Positions 28,167 to 37,241 are shown, numbered from the stretch's first letter. The stretch is DNA of 64,000 nt from Paenibacillus terrigena DSM 21567 (GCF_000374845.1 NZ_KB895419.1:62001-126000); one strand, 5' to 3'. Made by a program: numbers and translations. The notes: a model not told the origin generated them from the letters alone.

Positions 28167-29381
28167 ATGAAGAAATCCGACTTACAAGATCAATTGGTGA
28201 TGCGTCAAGTGGATGTATCAGAGATGGAGCAATTCTATGACTTGCTAAATTATGTATTTCAGATCACGAATCATGATATCCAAGAAATCGGAAGCGAGTT
28301 CTTGAAGGAACAGAAACGACCGTTGTTAAGCTTATGCGAGGTCATCGGATGGTTCGATCAAGATAAGCTGGTCTCCCAATTAATGATCTATCCATTCCAC
28401 GTGAATATACACGGGGTGATCTACGCGATGGGAGGTATTACTGGGGTAGGGACGTATCCAGAATATGCAGGTCACGGATTAATCCATACGTTGATGAGAG
28501 AAGCGCTGCGTCGGATGAAGGAGATGGGACAGTGCGTCTCCTATCTCTATCCTTACTCTATTCCGTTCTACCGGAAGCAAGGGTGGGAGATTATTTCCGA
28601 TCGCATCAAATATAAAATACGAGACACGCAGCTTCCGAAGTTATTTGACGTTCCAGGACGAACAGCACGAGTGGATTGGGATCATCCTGACAAAGAGCGC
28701 ATCTATGAGCTATTCTCCGCACGAACCCATGCCGCGATGATCCGCGGGCATCTCACTTGGGATGAACGCTTCCGTTGGGAACGACATGAACTATCGCTCG
28801 CGATTTATTATAACGAGGACAAGCTGCCCTCGGGATACCTCTGTTACAAAGTGGAAGAAGAAATGTTCCATGTACGAGAGATGGTCTATCTTGACAACGA
28901 GGCGCATCAAGGATTATGGAATTTCATCCATGCGCATTTTTCCATGGTTTATCATGTGAAAGGCACAATCTACACCAATGAGCAGCTTGCTTTTTACTTT
29001 CATGATGGAGAAATCGAGCAGCGGATCAGCCCGAATTATATGGCACGAATCGTGGACGTTGAACAATTCCTTATGAAGTACGCATTTCATCAAACGGCTC
29101 AATGTGAGCTTGTCCTAAGGATACAAGATCCGATGGCAGATTGGAATCAAGGAACCTTCTTCGTACGTATTGAGGCGGGGCGAGTAATTTCAATTCAACA
29201 GGAGGAGAATCGCAATGCAGATGTGGAGATGGATATTCAGACGTTCACAACGATGATGTTCAGTTATCGGAGCCCCGCGTATCTTCATAGTATCGACAGA
29301 ATTCATGCGTCACTTCAATGGATTGACCAATTGGAACAGATTATCCCCGATGCGCAGCCTTGGTTCGCTGATTATTTTTAA
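28167..29381 (+). CDS. Eis-like GNAT N-acetyltransferase
   Basis: A 404-residue acetyltransferase of the Eis architecture. An N-terminal GNAT domain carries GGITGVGTYPEYAGHGLIHTLM, the acetyl-CoA-binding region. A second GNAT-like domain and a C-terminal SCP2-like region follow, ending in WFADYF with the C-terminal carboxylate expected near the active site. Eis enzymes acetylate amines, including aminoglycosides. The ATG at 28167 has AAAGGGG seven bases upstream, better than the ATG at 28143. It is monocistronic. Confidence 0.85.
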   Translation: MKKSDLQDQLVMRQVDVSEMEQFYDLLNYVFQITNHDIQEIGSEFLKEQKRPLLSLCEVIGWFDQDKLVSQLMIYPFHVNIHGVIYAMGGITGVGTYPEYAGHGLIHTLMREALRRMKEMGQCVSYLYPYSIPFYRKQGWEIISDRIKYKIRDTQLPKLFDVPGRTARVDWDHPDKERIYELFSARTHAAMIRGHLTWDERFRWERHELSLAIYYNEDKLPSGYLCYKVEEEMFHVREMVYLDNEAHQGLWNFIHAHFSMVYHVKGTIYTNEQLAFYFHDGEIEQRISPNYMARIVDVEQFLMKYAFHQTAQCELVLRIQDPMADWNQGTFFVRIEAGRVISIQQEENRNADVEMDIQTFTTMMFSYRSPAYLHSIDRIHASLQWIDQLEQIIPDAQPWFADYF

Positions 29382-29445
29382 TGACAGAATTCTTAATGCA
29401 TTGATATAATGCGTGATGAGAATGATGTTGAGGGGGAAGGTACCA

Positions 29446-30687
29446 TTGGATCGATTTGAGCAGCAATTATACAAATACGCAGACCTACTGATTAAAGTCG
29501 GTGTAAACTTACAACCAGGTCAAGTGTTGTACTTAGAATCTCCTCTTGAGACCCCTGAATTTACACGCATTGTCGTCCGTAAAGCTTATGAGGCTGGGGC
29601 GAAGTTCGTACAGGTCGTTTGGGTCGATGAGACGATATCTAGAATTCGGTTCGAGTCTGCGCCAGACGATTCGTTTACATACTACCCACACTGGACTGCA
29701 TCGACGATGGAGCAGTTATGTGAATCAGGTGGTGCGCTGCTTAGCTTGTTGGCAGATGATCCTGACCTGCTGAATGGGATCGATTCCGGTAAAATCTCAA
29801 CGGCTGCCAAGGCAGCGTCGGTCGCAAGACAGAAATTCCGTAGCTATATTCGTACGAACAAAATAAGCTGGTGCCTGGCCAATGTTCCAACGCAGGCATG
29901 GGCAGACAAAGTGTTCGCTGATCTTCCGGAATCAGATCGTGTGCAGGCGTTATGGGATATACTCTTCAAGATCAATCGGATTGATCACGATGATCCCGTT
30001 GCTTCCTGGCAGAATCATATTCAATCCCTTCAGAATTTGTCGGGGTTATTGAACGAGAAACGTTATAAGAAACTCCATTACAAAGGTCCGGGGACGGATT
30101 TAACGGTAGAGCTCGTACAAGATCATGTATGGGTTGGAGGTGGTGGATGGAATCAGGATGGTGTCTATTTTGTCGCGAATATGCCGACGGAAGAAGTATT
30201 CTCGATGCCGCACAGATCAGGTACGAACGGCTATGTATCCAGCACGATGCCACTCAATTATAACGGAGGACTTATTGACGGATTTACATTAACCTTCAAA
30301 GATGGTCAAGTGGTTGATTATACAGCCAAAGTCGGCTATGAATCTTTGAAAGAATTGATTGAGAGCGATGAAGGTGCTAAATACTTGGGAGAAGTCGCGC
30401 TTGTTCCACAGGACTCGCCAATTTCAAACTTGAATCGCGTTTTCTACGATACAGGCCTTGATGAGAATGCATCATGTCACTTGGCCATTGGCAGTGCATA
30501 TCCATTTAATGTTCAGGAAGGGACACAATTGTCCAAAGAAGAACTCGAAGCACGCGGTGCGAATATGAGTATGACACATGTTGACTTCATGATCGGATCC
30601 ACATCACTCGATATCGATGGCGAACTTGCAGATGGGACCATGGAACCTCTATTCCGGCAAGGCAACTGGGTGATCGCAACAGCATAA
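29446..30687 (+). CDS. M29 family metallo-aminopeptidase (AmpS/PepS type)
   Basis: A 413-residue cytoplasmic aminopeptidase. The N-terminal half has the Rossmann-like fold (LIKVGVNLQPGQVLYLESPLE), and the C-terminal half holds family motifs including MPTEEVFSMPHR, YDTGLDENASCHLAIGSAYP and MTHVDFMIGS, which supply the metal ligands. It removes N-terminal residues from peptides using cobalt, zinc or manganese. A TTG at 29446 is chosen: GGGGGAAGG lies eight bases upstream and the length then matches the family. It is a single gene. Confidence 0.92.
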   Translation: MDRFEQQLYKYADLLIKVGVNLQPGQVLYLESPLETPEFTRIVVRKAYEAGAKFVQVVWVDETISRIRFESAPDDSFTYYPHWTASTMEQLCESGGALLSLLADDPDLLNGIDSGKISTAAKAASVARQKFRSYIRTNKISWCLANVPTQAWADKVFADLPESDRVQALWDILFKINRIDHDDPVASWQNHIQSLQNLSGLLNEKRYKKLHYKGPGTDLTVELVQDHVWVGGGGWNQDGVYFVANMPTEEVFSMPHRSGTNGYVSSTMPLNYNGGLIDGFTLTFKDGQVVDYTAKVGYESLKELIESDEGAKYLGEVALVPQDSPISNLNRVFYDTGLDENASCHLAIGSAYPFNVQEGTQLSKEELEARGANMSMTHVDFMIGSTSLDIDGELADGTMEPLFRQGNWVIATA

Positions 30688-30693
30688 ACATGA

Positions 30694-30738
30694 CAAGAAG
30701 ACCATGAGAGCCTCATTCGGCTGCGCATGGTCTTCTTG
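30694..30738. terminator. Perfect 13-bp hairpin without a T tract
   Basis: CAAGAAGACCATG pairs perfectly with CATGGTCTTCTTG. No run of T follows in either direction. It lies between the aminopeptidase gene and the opposing yjcZ gene and may be a transcript-end stabiliser or a bidirectional terminator. Confidence 0.55.
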
Positions 30739-30763
30739 CGTGAAGAGGGCTATCCAGACATTC

Positions 30764-30859
30764 TTATATGAACGCGCGGGTAACGATTACGAGCAGAATG
30801 AACAATACGAGGATTGTTCCAGTGCTAGTAAACAAGCCAAATCCACCTATTTCTCCCAT
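30764..30859 (-). CDS. yjcZ: YjcZ family sporulation protein (31 residues)
   Basis: A very short gene in the gap between the aminopeptidase gene and the thrS leader. The product starts MGEIGGFGLF, has a single hydrophobic helix (TILVLFILLVIV) and ends TRAFI. This is the composition and layout of YjcZ-family peptides found in Bacillales spores. GGGGGAGG lies three to four bases before the ATG, and a CATACAAT sequence 40 bp upstream fits a mother-cell sporulation -10 element. The role of the family is not known in detail; membrane location is likely. Confidence 0.8.
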   Translation of the reverse strand: MGEIGGFGLFTSTGTILVLFILLVIVTRAFI

Positions 30860-30898
30860 GTTCCTCCCCCTCTCCAAGAAGACTTTGTACTACATGGT

Positions 30899-30906
30899 AT
30901 TGTATG
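30899..30906 (-). promoter_or_regulatory. Possible SigE/SigK -10 element for yjcZ
   Basis: On the minus strand the sequence is CATACAAT, which matches the SigE/SigK -10 consensus. The -35 region is not convincing. Confidence 0.4.
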
Positions 30907-31015
30907 ATAAAAGGACAAGGAATGATTGGGCAAATTACCGCACATATATAGGGTTAACGCATAAGATGAGTGGATACGGATCATCGTGTGAATAATACTT
31001 TCATATAACAAGTTA

Positions 31016-31045
31016 TTGACTTTTGCTTATGATGTTAGGTATGAT
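31016..31045 (+). promoter_or_regulatory. Sigma-A promoter of the thrS transcript
   Basis: TTGACT at 31016-31021, an 18-bp spacer and TATGAT at 31040-31045, just before the T-box leader. Confidence 0.7.
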
Positions 31046-31052
31046 TAATCCA

Positions 31053-31356
31053 AGTTAATATTTCGGCGATGATCAAAGACATGATCTTCAATACGGGCTG
31101 TCAGAGAGGGAAGTGTGTGGTGTGAGCTTCCTCAGCTAACGATTGTAGATTACCCCTTTGTAGCTGTGACGTTGAACCTGCATGATGTCGATTGCGGCGG
31201 TAAGCGTCACCGGCTTATCCACGATAATGGATACCAATAAGGATTTTCCTTCTGCCACCATGGACCAAGAGTCTAGTATGGCTGGAAGGGGATTGAATTA
31301 GGGTGGAACCACGAGCTGAACGCACTCGTCCCTTGCCGGGAGAGATGCGTTTTTTT
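31053..31356 (+). ncRNA. T-box leader controlling thrS
   Basis: The conserved core AGGGTGGAACCACG lies near 31301-31314. The terminator arms AACGCA and TGCGTT, with CGTCCC/GGGAG pairing between, are followed by TTTTTTT. GTCAGAGAGGGAAG near 31100 fits stem I. The ACC at 31176-31178, within TTGAACCTGC, is a plausible threonine specifier codon. Uncharged tRNA-Thr would favour antitermination and thrS expression. Confidence 0.9.
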
Positions 31357-31401
31357 GCGTTCAATGATAGATTGCGATAACGAAGAAATGGAGGAATTCA
31401 C

Positions 31402-33315
31402 ATGGAAATTCAAGTAACTTTGCCAGATGAAACAGTAAGGAGGTATGCACAAGGCACGACCATTGCGCAAGTGGCGGAATCCATAAGCCAAGGCCTTAAG
31501 AAGCAGGCGATTGCTGGGTTAATCCATGGGAATCCCTATGATCTGAGTCATTCGCTAGTGGAAGATTGCCGTCTTGAAATTGTTACACTGGATAGTAAGG
31601 CAGGGCTTGACATTTATCGGCATAGTACAGCTCATGTGATGGCTCAGGCGATCAAACGGATATTCGGCCAAGATGCCGTACAACTCGGGATCGGACCTGT
31701 CGTAGAAGATGGATTCTATTATGATATTGATATCGAACACCCACTGTCAACGCGTGATCTAGAGGCCATTGAGAAGGAAATGGGTAAAATCGTGCAAGAG
31801 AATCTTCCGATTGTCAGACGCGAGGTGCAGCGTGAAGAAGCCGTTCGAATGTACGAAGCGCTGCATGAGCCACTGAAGCTAGAACTCATTGCAGGACTAC
31901 CAGCGGATGCTGTCATATCCATCTATGATCAAGGGGAGTTCTCAGATCTCTGCCGGGGACCGCACTTGCCATCGACTGGGCGAATTAAGGCATTTAAGCT
32001 GATGCACGTCGCGGGTGCGTACTGGCGTGGTGATTCGAACAATAAAATGCTGCAGCGGATCTATGGAACGGCATTTCCAAAGAAAGCGGATCTTGATGAG
32101 CATTTGCATATGCTGGAGGAAGCGAAGAAGCGGGATCATCGCAAATTAGGAAAAGAACTTGAATTATTCATGTTCTCCGAAGAGGCGCCCGGCATGCCGT
32201 TCTATCTACCGAAGGGAATGACAATCCGCAACGAACTGGAACACTTTGCTCGCGAGCTTCAGGTACCGCGTGGATATCAAGAGGTGCGCACCCCGCTTAT
32301 GATGAATCAACGTCTATGGGAGCAGTCTGGGCACTGGGATCATTATCAAGAGAACATGTATTTTACAGAGGTCGATGCGACGAAATATGCGCTTAAGCCG
32401 ATGAATTGTCCAGGGCATATGCTCGTGTTCAAGAACAAGTTGCGTTCTTATCGTGATCTACCGCTTCGGATTTCAGAATTTGGTCAAGTGCATCGGCACG
32501 AGTTCTCTGGTGCATTAAATGGGATGATGCGGGTACGCTCCTTCTGTCAAGATGATGCGCATATGTTCGTACGCCCTGATCAGATTGAGGAAGAAATCGG
32601 TCGGATCATCTCGTTGATCGATCTCATCTATCAAGTATTCGGGTTCTCTTATAAGATCGAGTTATCTACTCGACCAGAGGATTCGATGGGTTCGGAAGAA
32701 CTATGGGACATCGCAGAGAAGTCGCTCCAACGTGTATTAGATGATCGAGGCATCGAATATCGGATCAACGAGGGTGATGGTGCGTTCTATGGTCCGAAGA
32801 TTGACTTCCATATTCTTGATGCGCTGAAGCGCAGCTGGCAATGCGGAACGATCCAACTGGACTTCCAGATGCCTGATAAATTCGACCTTTCGTACATTGG
32901 TGAAGATAATCAGAAACATCGTCCGGTAGTCATTCACCGAGCAGCATATGGCTCGATTGATCGATTTATCGGCATTATTACGGAACATTTCGCCGGAGCC
33001 TTCCCGTTATGGTTGGCACCCGTGCAGGTGAAGCTGCTGCCTGTCTCAGCGAATGAGACGGATTACGCCATGCAGGTGAAGGAAGCGCTGGAAGCCGCAC
33101 AGATTCGCGTTGAAGTTGATAGTCGGGATGAGAAGCTCGGGTATAAGATTCGTGAGGCCCAGCTGGAGAAAACGCCGTATATGTTCATCCTTGGCGCTCA
33201 AGAAAGGGTTGCGAATTCCTTATCCGTTCGGAAAAGAGATGAAGGAGACTTGGGTGATAAGCAAATCGATGAGATGATCATCAAGCTGCAGGAAGAGATT
33301 CGAGCACGGCGGTAG
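31402..33315 (+). CDS. thrS: Threonine--tRNA ligase
   Basis: A 637-residue class II synthetase. It has an N-terminal TGS domain (about 1-62), the editing domain (HSTAHVMAQAIKR and later CRGPH), the catalytic core with MNCPGHM, HRHEFSGAL and IHRAAYGS, and a C-terminal anticodon-binding domain. The Cys, His and His of those three motifs are the zinc ligands that select threonine. The usual FTQDDAH is FCQDDAH here. AATGGAGGAA precedes the ATG. A T-box leader controls it. Some Bacillales carry two copies (thrS/thrZ); which this is cannot be told from one window. Confidence 0.95.
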   Translation: MEIQVTLPDETVRRYAQGTTIAQVAESISQGLKKQAIAGLIHGNPYDLSHSLVEDCRLEIVTLDSKAGLDIYRHSTAHVMAQAIKRIFGQDAVQLGIGPVVEDGFYYDIDIEHPLSTRDLEAIEKEMGKIVQENLPIVRREVQREEAVRMYEALHEPLKLELIAGLPADAVISIYDQGEFSDLCRGPHLPSTGRIKAFKLMHVAGAYWRGDSNNKMLQRIYGTAFPKKADLDEHLHMLEEAKKRDHRKLGKELELFMFSEEAPGMPFYLPKGMTIRNELEHFARELQVPRGYQEVRTPLMMNQRLWEQSGHWDHYQENMYFTEVDATKYALKPMNCPGHMLVFKNKLRSYRDLPLRISEFGQVHRHEFSGALNGMMRVRSFCQDDAHMFVRPDQIEEEIGRIISLIDLIYQVFGFSYKIELSTRPEDSMGSEELWDIAEKSLQRVLDDRGIEYRINEGDGAFYGPKIDFHILDALKRSWQCGTIQLDFQMPDKFDLSYIGEDNQKHRPVVIHRAAYGSIDRFIGIITEHFAGAFPLWLAPVQVKLLPVSANETDYAMQVKEALEAAQIRVEVDSRDEKLGYKIREAQLEKTPYMFILGAQERVANSLSVRKRDEGDLGDKQIDEMIIKLQEEIRARR

Positions 33316-33320
33316 GTCAT

Positions 33321-33376
33321 AGGATCGCTTTATCACAAACCTTACATTTATTGGTTTGCGGTGAGGCGATCTTTTT
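33321..33376 (+). terminator. Intrinsic terminator after thrS
   Basis: GATCGC pairs with GCGATC, with inner CAAACC/GGTTTG pairing, then CTTTTT. Confidence 0.8.
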
Positions 33377-33460
33377 GGCGTGTATATTCAAGTCCGATTC
33401 GAGCAAAATTAACACAAACTGGGATTCATTGGATCGGTTTCATCATTGGAGGAAAACAAC

Positions 33461-34447
33461 ATGGATAGTTTATGGATATTAGGTATTGTTATCATTCTTG
33501 CCGTTGCTTTTGATTTTATTAATGGGTTCCATGATACGGCGAATGCGATTGCTACATCGATCTCGACAAGAGCATTAACACCCAGAGCTGCCATTCTGCT
33601 CGCTGCTGTCATGAACTTCATCGGGGCACTCATGTTCTCGGGTGTCGCGAAGACGATTGGCGGCAGTGTGGCGGACCCTGCAACGCTCGATAACGGCGTT
33701 CAGATTGTGATAGCGACGTTAATCGCGGCGATCACCTGGAATTTAGTAACTTGGTGGTTCGGCATTCCATCATCCTCATCGCATGCGCTCATTGGTTCCT
33801 TGGCTGGTGCTGTGTTCATGGGAGCAGGTTCCGATCATGTGAATTGGAGCGGATTTATCGGCATTGTCAAAGGGCTTATCCTATCACCGATTATCGGTTT
33901 TGCCATTGGTTATGTCGTCATGACGTTGTTAAAATGGATTTTCGCGAGCCGAAGCCCGCATGCCGTGAATCGCGGATTCCGGATTACGCAGATTTTCACG
34001 GCAGCGATGCAATCTTTCGCGCATGGAACCAATGATGCACAGAAGGCCATGGGGATTATTACCTTTGCGCTTGTAGCCGGAGGGGTTCAAGATACGTTAG
34101 ATGTTCCGCTCTGGGTTAAGATTACAGCCGCAACTTCTATGGCACTGGGTTCATCCGTTGGCGGATGGAAGATTATTAAGACGATGGGGACGAAAATCTT
34201 CCGAATTGAACCAATCAATGGGTTCGCAGCAGATATTTCGGCAGCAAGCGTGATTCTAACCAGTACGTTACTGCACTTGCCCGTGAGTACTACCCATGTC
34301 ATTACTTCATCCATTCTGGGGGTGGGGTCCGCCAAGCGATTCTCATCGGTGAAATGGTCGCTCGCGGGACGAATTGCCATGACTTGGATTATAACGATCC
34401 CGATAACGGCAGTTCTAGCGGGTATTATTGTGAAGGTGTTATTCTAA
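33461..34447 (+). CDS. PiT family inorganic phosphate transporter
   Basis: A 328-residue membrane protein of the PiT/PHO4 family, which imports phosphate, often as a metal-phosphate complex, with protons. The signature GFHDTANAIATSISTRAL is near the N-terminus, and the repeat FAHGTNDAQKAMGIITFAL lies in the second half. About ten hydrophobic helices are seen. The ATG at 33461 has GGAGG nine bases upstream; the TTG 15 bases earlier overlaps this site. No PhoU-like partner gene (often adjacent) is seen next to it. Confidence 0.93.
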   Translation: MDSLWILGIVIILAVAFDFINGFHDTANAIATSISTRALTPRAAILLAAVMNFIGALMFSGVAKTIGGSVADPATLDNGVQIVIATLIAAITWNLVTWWFGIPSSSSHALIGSLAGAVFMGAGSDHVNWSGFIGIVKGLILSPIIGFAIGYVVMTLLKWIFASRSPHAVNRGFRITQIFTAAMQSFAHGTNDAQKAMGIITFALVAGGVQDTLDVPLWVKITAATSMALGSSVGGWKIIKTMGTKIFRIEPINGFAADISAASVILTSTLLHLPVSTTHVITSSILGVGSAKRFSSVKWSLAGRIAMTWIITIPITAVLAGIIVKVLF

Positions 34448-34465
34448 GGGTCGTTCAGATGCGGA

Positions 34466-34516
34466 TAAACCCATTTCAGATATCCATGGTTGATGGATAG
34501 ATGGATGGGTTTTATT
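34466..34516 (+). terminator. Intrinsic terminator after the phosphate transporter gene
   Basis: AAACCCAT pairs with ATGGGTTT; inner CCAT/ATGG pairing is possible, and TTTATTT follows. Confidence 0.7.
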
Positions 34517-34624
34517 TGTGCTTCATTCAAGTTTGAGCCTCGTCTATACATATAATTCCACATAATGGTAATATAGGGGTGTTCTATGAAAACGTAGCGA
34601 GGAATAGAAAAGGGGGGTCAATGT

Positions 34625-36109
34625 ATGACCACAAATTTGGATTGGTTAATCGAAGCAGATATTGAACGAATGCAGGCGGCAATGGAATCAGGGAAACTCC
34701 GTGCTGTGGAGCTTGTAAAGTTCTATCTGGATCGAATCGATAAGTATGACGAGAAATTGAATTCCATTCTGGAAGTAAATCCAGATGCACTGGCCATTGC
34801 AGAGGCATTGGATGAAGAACGTCAGCTTCATGGCAGCAGGGGGCCCTTACACGGGATTCCCATCCTGTTAAAAGATAATATCGACACCCATGATAACATG
34901 CATACGAGTGCTGGTTCGATCGCACTTGCAGATTCGTATGCTGCAGAGGATTCATTCGTAGCAGCTAAGCTCAGAGCAGCAGGGGCGATTCTGCTCGGGA
35001 AAGCGAATATGACTGAGTGGGCGAATTTCATGTCGAGCACAATGTGGTCAGGATATAGCTCCAGAGGAGGTCTCGTATCGAATCCTTATGGACCCGGTGA
35101 AGTCTTCGTGGGCGGATCTAGCGCCGGATCGGGTGCATCGATCGCGGCCAATCTGGCCGCAGCGGCGATTGGTACTGAGACGTCGGGTTCGATCATCTGT
35201 CCTGCGAGCCAGAATAGCATCGTTGGTATCAAACCAACGATTGGACTTGTGAGCAGAACAGGAATTATCCCGATTGCGTATTCCCAGGATTCAGCGGGTC
35301 CTATGACAAGAACCGTTCGGGATACAGCGATTTTATTGAGTGCGATGACTGGGGTAGATTTGAGAGATCCTGCAACGGCTTCGAGTAAAGAACATGCACA
35401 TTCCGATTATACGCAATTCCTAGATGCAGATTACCTTCAGCATGCGCGAATAGGTGTGCCAAGATGTTATATTCGGGCTCTAGACCCTGATCGGCTAGAT
35501 ATCTTCGAAGCGGCGATCGAAGTCCTTAAGCGTAAAGGTGCTACGATAATTGATCCCGTCGATATCCCGTGTGAACATACGGCATGGGGTCCTAATATTA
35601 TGAGATATGAGTTCAAGAAAGGCCTAAATGATTATTTGGCGCGATTAGATGATTCCGTACCCGTCCGTTCCCTGCAAGATGTGATTCATTACAATGATGC
35701 CCATGCAGAAATTGCATTAAAGTATGGCCAGGATGTGCTGATATGGGCTGAGGAGACGGTTGGGGATTTGTCTGAGCCTGAATATTGGGAGAGTCTTGCA
35801 CTCAACAAGGAGATGGCAGCTGACCAAGGGATCGATCGCGTACTGAAGGAACATCAACTGGATGCCCTAATTCTGATAGCCTTTGAGGATGGAGTCGATC
35901 TTGCGGCAAAGGTAGGATATCCTGTTATAACCGTACCTGGCGGCTATGCGATTGACGGAATAACGGCGGAGGGTGGTTATAATACGAATGGACCGCAAGG
36001 AATTACATTTATAGGAACGGCATACAGTGAGCCGACGCTGCTCAAGATTGCTTATGGTTACGAGCAAGCAACACTGCATCGTGTTCCACCTCAGTTAGAT
36101 GCTCTTTAA
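34625..36109 (+). CDS. Amidase signature family hydrolase
   Basis: A 494-residue cytoplasmic amidase. The Ser-cisSer-Lys triad is visible: Lys83 in LLKDNIDT, Ser165 in GGSSAGSG and Ser189 in TETSGSI, spaced as in well-studied members. The family hydrolyses amide bonds of varied substrates; GatA is one member, but no GatC or GatB gene is adjacent and the C-terminal half differs, so a free-standing amidase is more likely. AAGGGGGG lies just before the ATG. The map gene follows 54 bp later and may share the transcript. Confidence 0.9.
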   Translation: MTTNLDWLIEADIERMQAAMESGKLRAVELVKFYLDRIDKYDEKLNSILEVNPDALAIAEALDEERQLHGSRGPLHGIPILLKDNIDTHDNMHTSAGSIALADSYAAEDSFVAAKLRAAGAILLGKANMTEWANFMSSTMWSGYSSRGGLVSNPYGPGEVFVGGSSAGSGASIAANLAAAAIGTETSGSIICPASQNSIVGIKPTIGLVSRTGIIPIAYSQDSAGPMTRTVRDTAILLSAMTGVDLRDPATASSKEHAHSDYTQFLDADYLQHARIGVPRCYIRALDPDRLDIFEAAIEVLKRKGATIIDPVDIPCEHTAWGPNIMRYEFKKGLNDYLARLDDSVPVRSLQDVIHYNDAHAEIALKYGQDVLIWAEETVGDLSEPEYWESLALNKEMAADQGIDRVLKEHQLDALILIAFEDGVDLAAKVGYPVITVPGGYAIDGITAEGGYNTNGPQGITFIGTAYSEPTLLKIAYGYEQATLHRVPPQLDAL

Positions 36110-36163
36110 CTGGCATCAAGGCATCATTTTCATCTCAATATTCCCTCTGAAAGGTGTTGAACA

Positions 36164-36907
36164 ATGATCACGAAGTCGGAGCAAGAATTAGAGATTATGC
36201 GTGAAGCGGGACGAATTGTTGCCGAATGTCATGCATTTCTCGCGGAGAAGATTAAACCAGGCGTTACAACACAAGAGTTGGATCAGATGGTGGAGAATCA
36301 TATTCGTAAAAGAGGCGCACTGCCAAGTTTTAAGGGACATCACGGCTTTACAGCCTCCATATGCGCAGCAAGAAATGATGTCATCTGTCATGGGTTTCCG
36401 GATGATGAGCCCTTGCAAGATGGAGATGTCATTACGATCGACCTCGGCGCATTCTACAAAGGGTTTCATGGGGATTCGGGTTGGACGTATGCCGTAGGGC
36501 AAGTATCCGATAAAATTACGAAGCTGATGAAGGATTGTCATACTGGCTTGATGCTCGGCATCGAGCAGGCGGTGATTGGGAAGCGAGTTGGTGATATTGG
36601 GCATGCGATACAGTCCTTTGCCGATCAGCACAAGTACGGGAATGTTAGAGAATTTACGGGTCATGGCATTGGTCAAGATCTCTGGGAAGAGCCGGCTGTA
36701 CCGCACCATGGTCGTCGAGGCACTGGGGCACTCTTGAAAAAGGGGCTAGTTCTTGCCATTGAACCGATGTTCACACTTGGAGATTGGCGCGCCTTTATCG
36801 ATGCGGATGGTTGGACCGCTCGAACAATGGATGGCTCGATCTGTGTACAATATGAACATACCGTTGCGATTACGGAACACGGTCCAGAAATCTTAACGAA
36901 ATTATAG
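36164..36907 (+). CDS. map: Methionine aminopeptidase type I
   Basis: A 247-residue pita-bread-fold enzyme that removes the initiator methionine. The five metal ligands are Asp93, Asp104, His167, Glu200 and Glu231, in the standard motifs IDLG, HGDSG, TGHGIG, AIEPMF and YEHT. Length is that of the short type Ia enzyme. GAAAGG precedes the ATG. Bacillales often have one map gene in the ribosomal-protein operon and a second elsewhere; this context (amidase on one side, RNA candidate on the other) fits the second copy. Confidence 0.95.
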   Translation: MITKSEQELEIMREAGRIVAECHAFLAEKIKPGVTTQELDQMVENHIRKRGALPSFKGHHGFTASICAARNDVICHGFPDDEPLQDGDVITIDLGAFYKGFHGDSGWTYAVGQVSDKITKLMKDCHTGLMLGIEQAVIGKRVGDIGHAIQSFADQHKYGNVREFTGHGIGQDLWEEPAVPHHGRRGTGALLKKGLVLAIEPMFTLGDWRAFIDADGWTARTMDGSICVQYEHTVAITEHGPEILTKL

Positions 36908-36920
36908 ATTTGCGAGCTGC

Positions 36921-36949
36921 TTGATATTCATCTTGAACTTCGCTATAAT
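36921..36949 (+). promoter_or_regulatory. Near-consensus sigma-A promoter
   Basis: TTGATA at 36921-36926, a 17-bp spacer and a perfect TATAAT at 36944-36949. It begins right after map and would start transcription near 36956, before a structured non-coding segment. Confidence 0.8.
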
Positions 36950-36955
36950 GACACT

Positions 36956-37198
36956 ATTCTGCACTTAAGGGAGAGACTTTGATGTTGGTGGTCGTTCTTA
37001 ACTAATCAAATTCCATAGAGAGGATTCGTACGCGCGAGTGAACGTTGTCGAAATTTTGATATAGACAATGTTTATTTTGTGACGCAGAGCGAAGGACCTC
37101 GGAATTAGTTAAGAACAGCGGATATCATACAATGCCCTAGGTGTATACCTATCATTCATGAAGCCTAAATCCGTGCTGTTTTCAGCGCGGATTTTTTT
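36956..37198 (+). ncRNA. Structured RNA candidate, 6S-like fold, or leader of the MutS2-like gene
   Basis: A promoter-proximal, gene-free segment ending at a terminator. Its ends can pair: CACTTAAGGG (36962-36971) with CCCTAGGTG (37135-37143), nine pairs with one bulge. Further in, GTTCTTAACTAAT (36994-37006) pairs perfectly with ATTAGTTAAGAAC (37104-37116). Between these two stems lies a poorly paired region on both sides, and an apical hairpin ACGTTGTC / GACAATGT (37042-37071). A rod with closing stem, large central bubble and terminal stem-loop of about 180 nt is how 6S RNA is built. I cannot confirm the conserved bubble sequence, so a new RNA family or cis-acting leader is equally possible. 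Confidence 0.45.
37167..37198 (+). terminator. Intrinsic terminator ending the RNA candidate
   Basis: AATCCGTGCTG pairs with CAGCGCGGATT around a TTTT loop (one G-U pair), followed by TTTTTT. Confidence 0.92.
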
Positions 37199-37241
37199 GT
37201 GGTTTTTTTACGGCGGATATGTAGATAGGATATCAAAATTC

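Noticed and set aside
30704-30995. Plus-strand frames of 67 and 75 codons after the aminopeptidase gene
   Set aside because: They lack ribosome binding sites and run opposite to the well-supported yjcZ gene.
34625-36109. GatA subunit of the amidotransferase
   Set aside because: No gatC or gatB neighbour and the C-terminal half differs from GatA; a free-standing amidase fits better.
36956-37198. tmRNA or SRP RNA as the identity of the structured segment
   Set aside because: No tRNA-like acceptor with CCA end and no SRP domain-IV motif (GGAAGCA type) can be seen.
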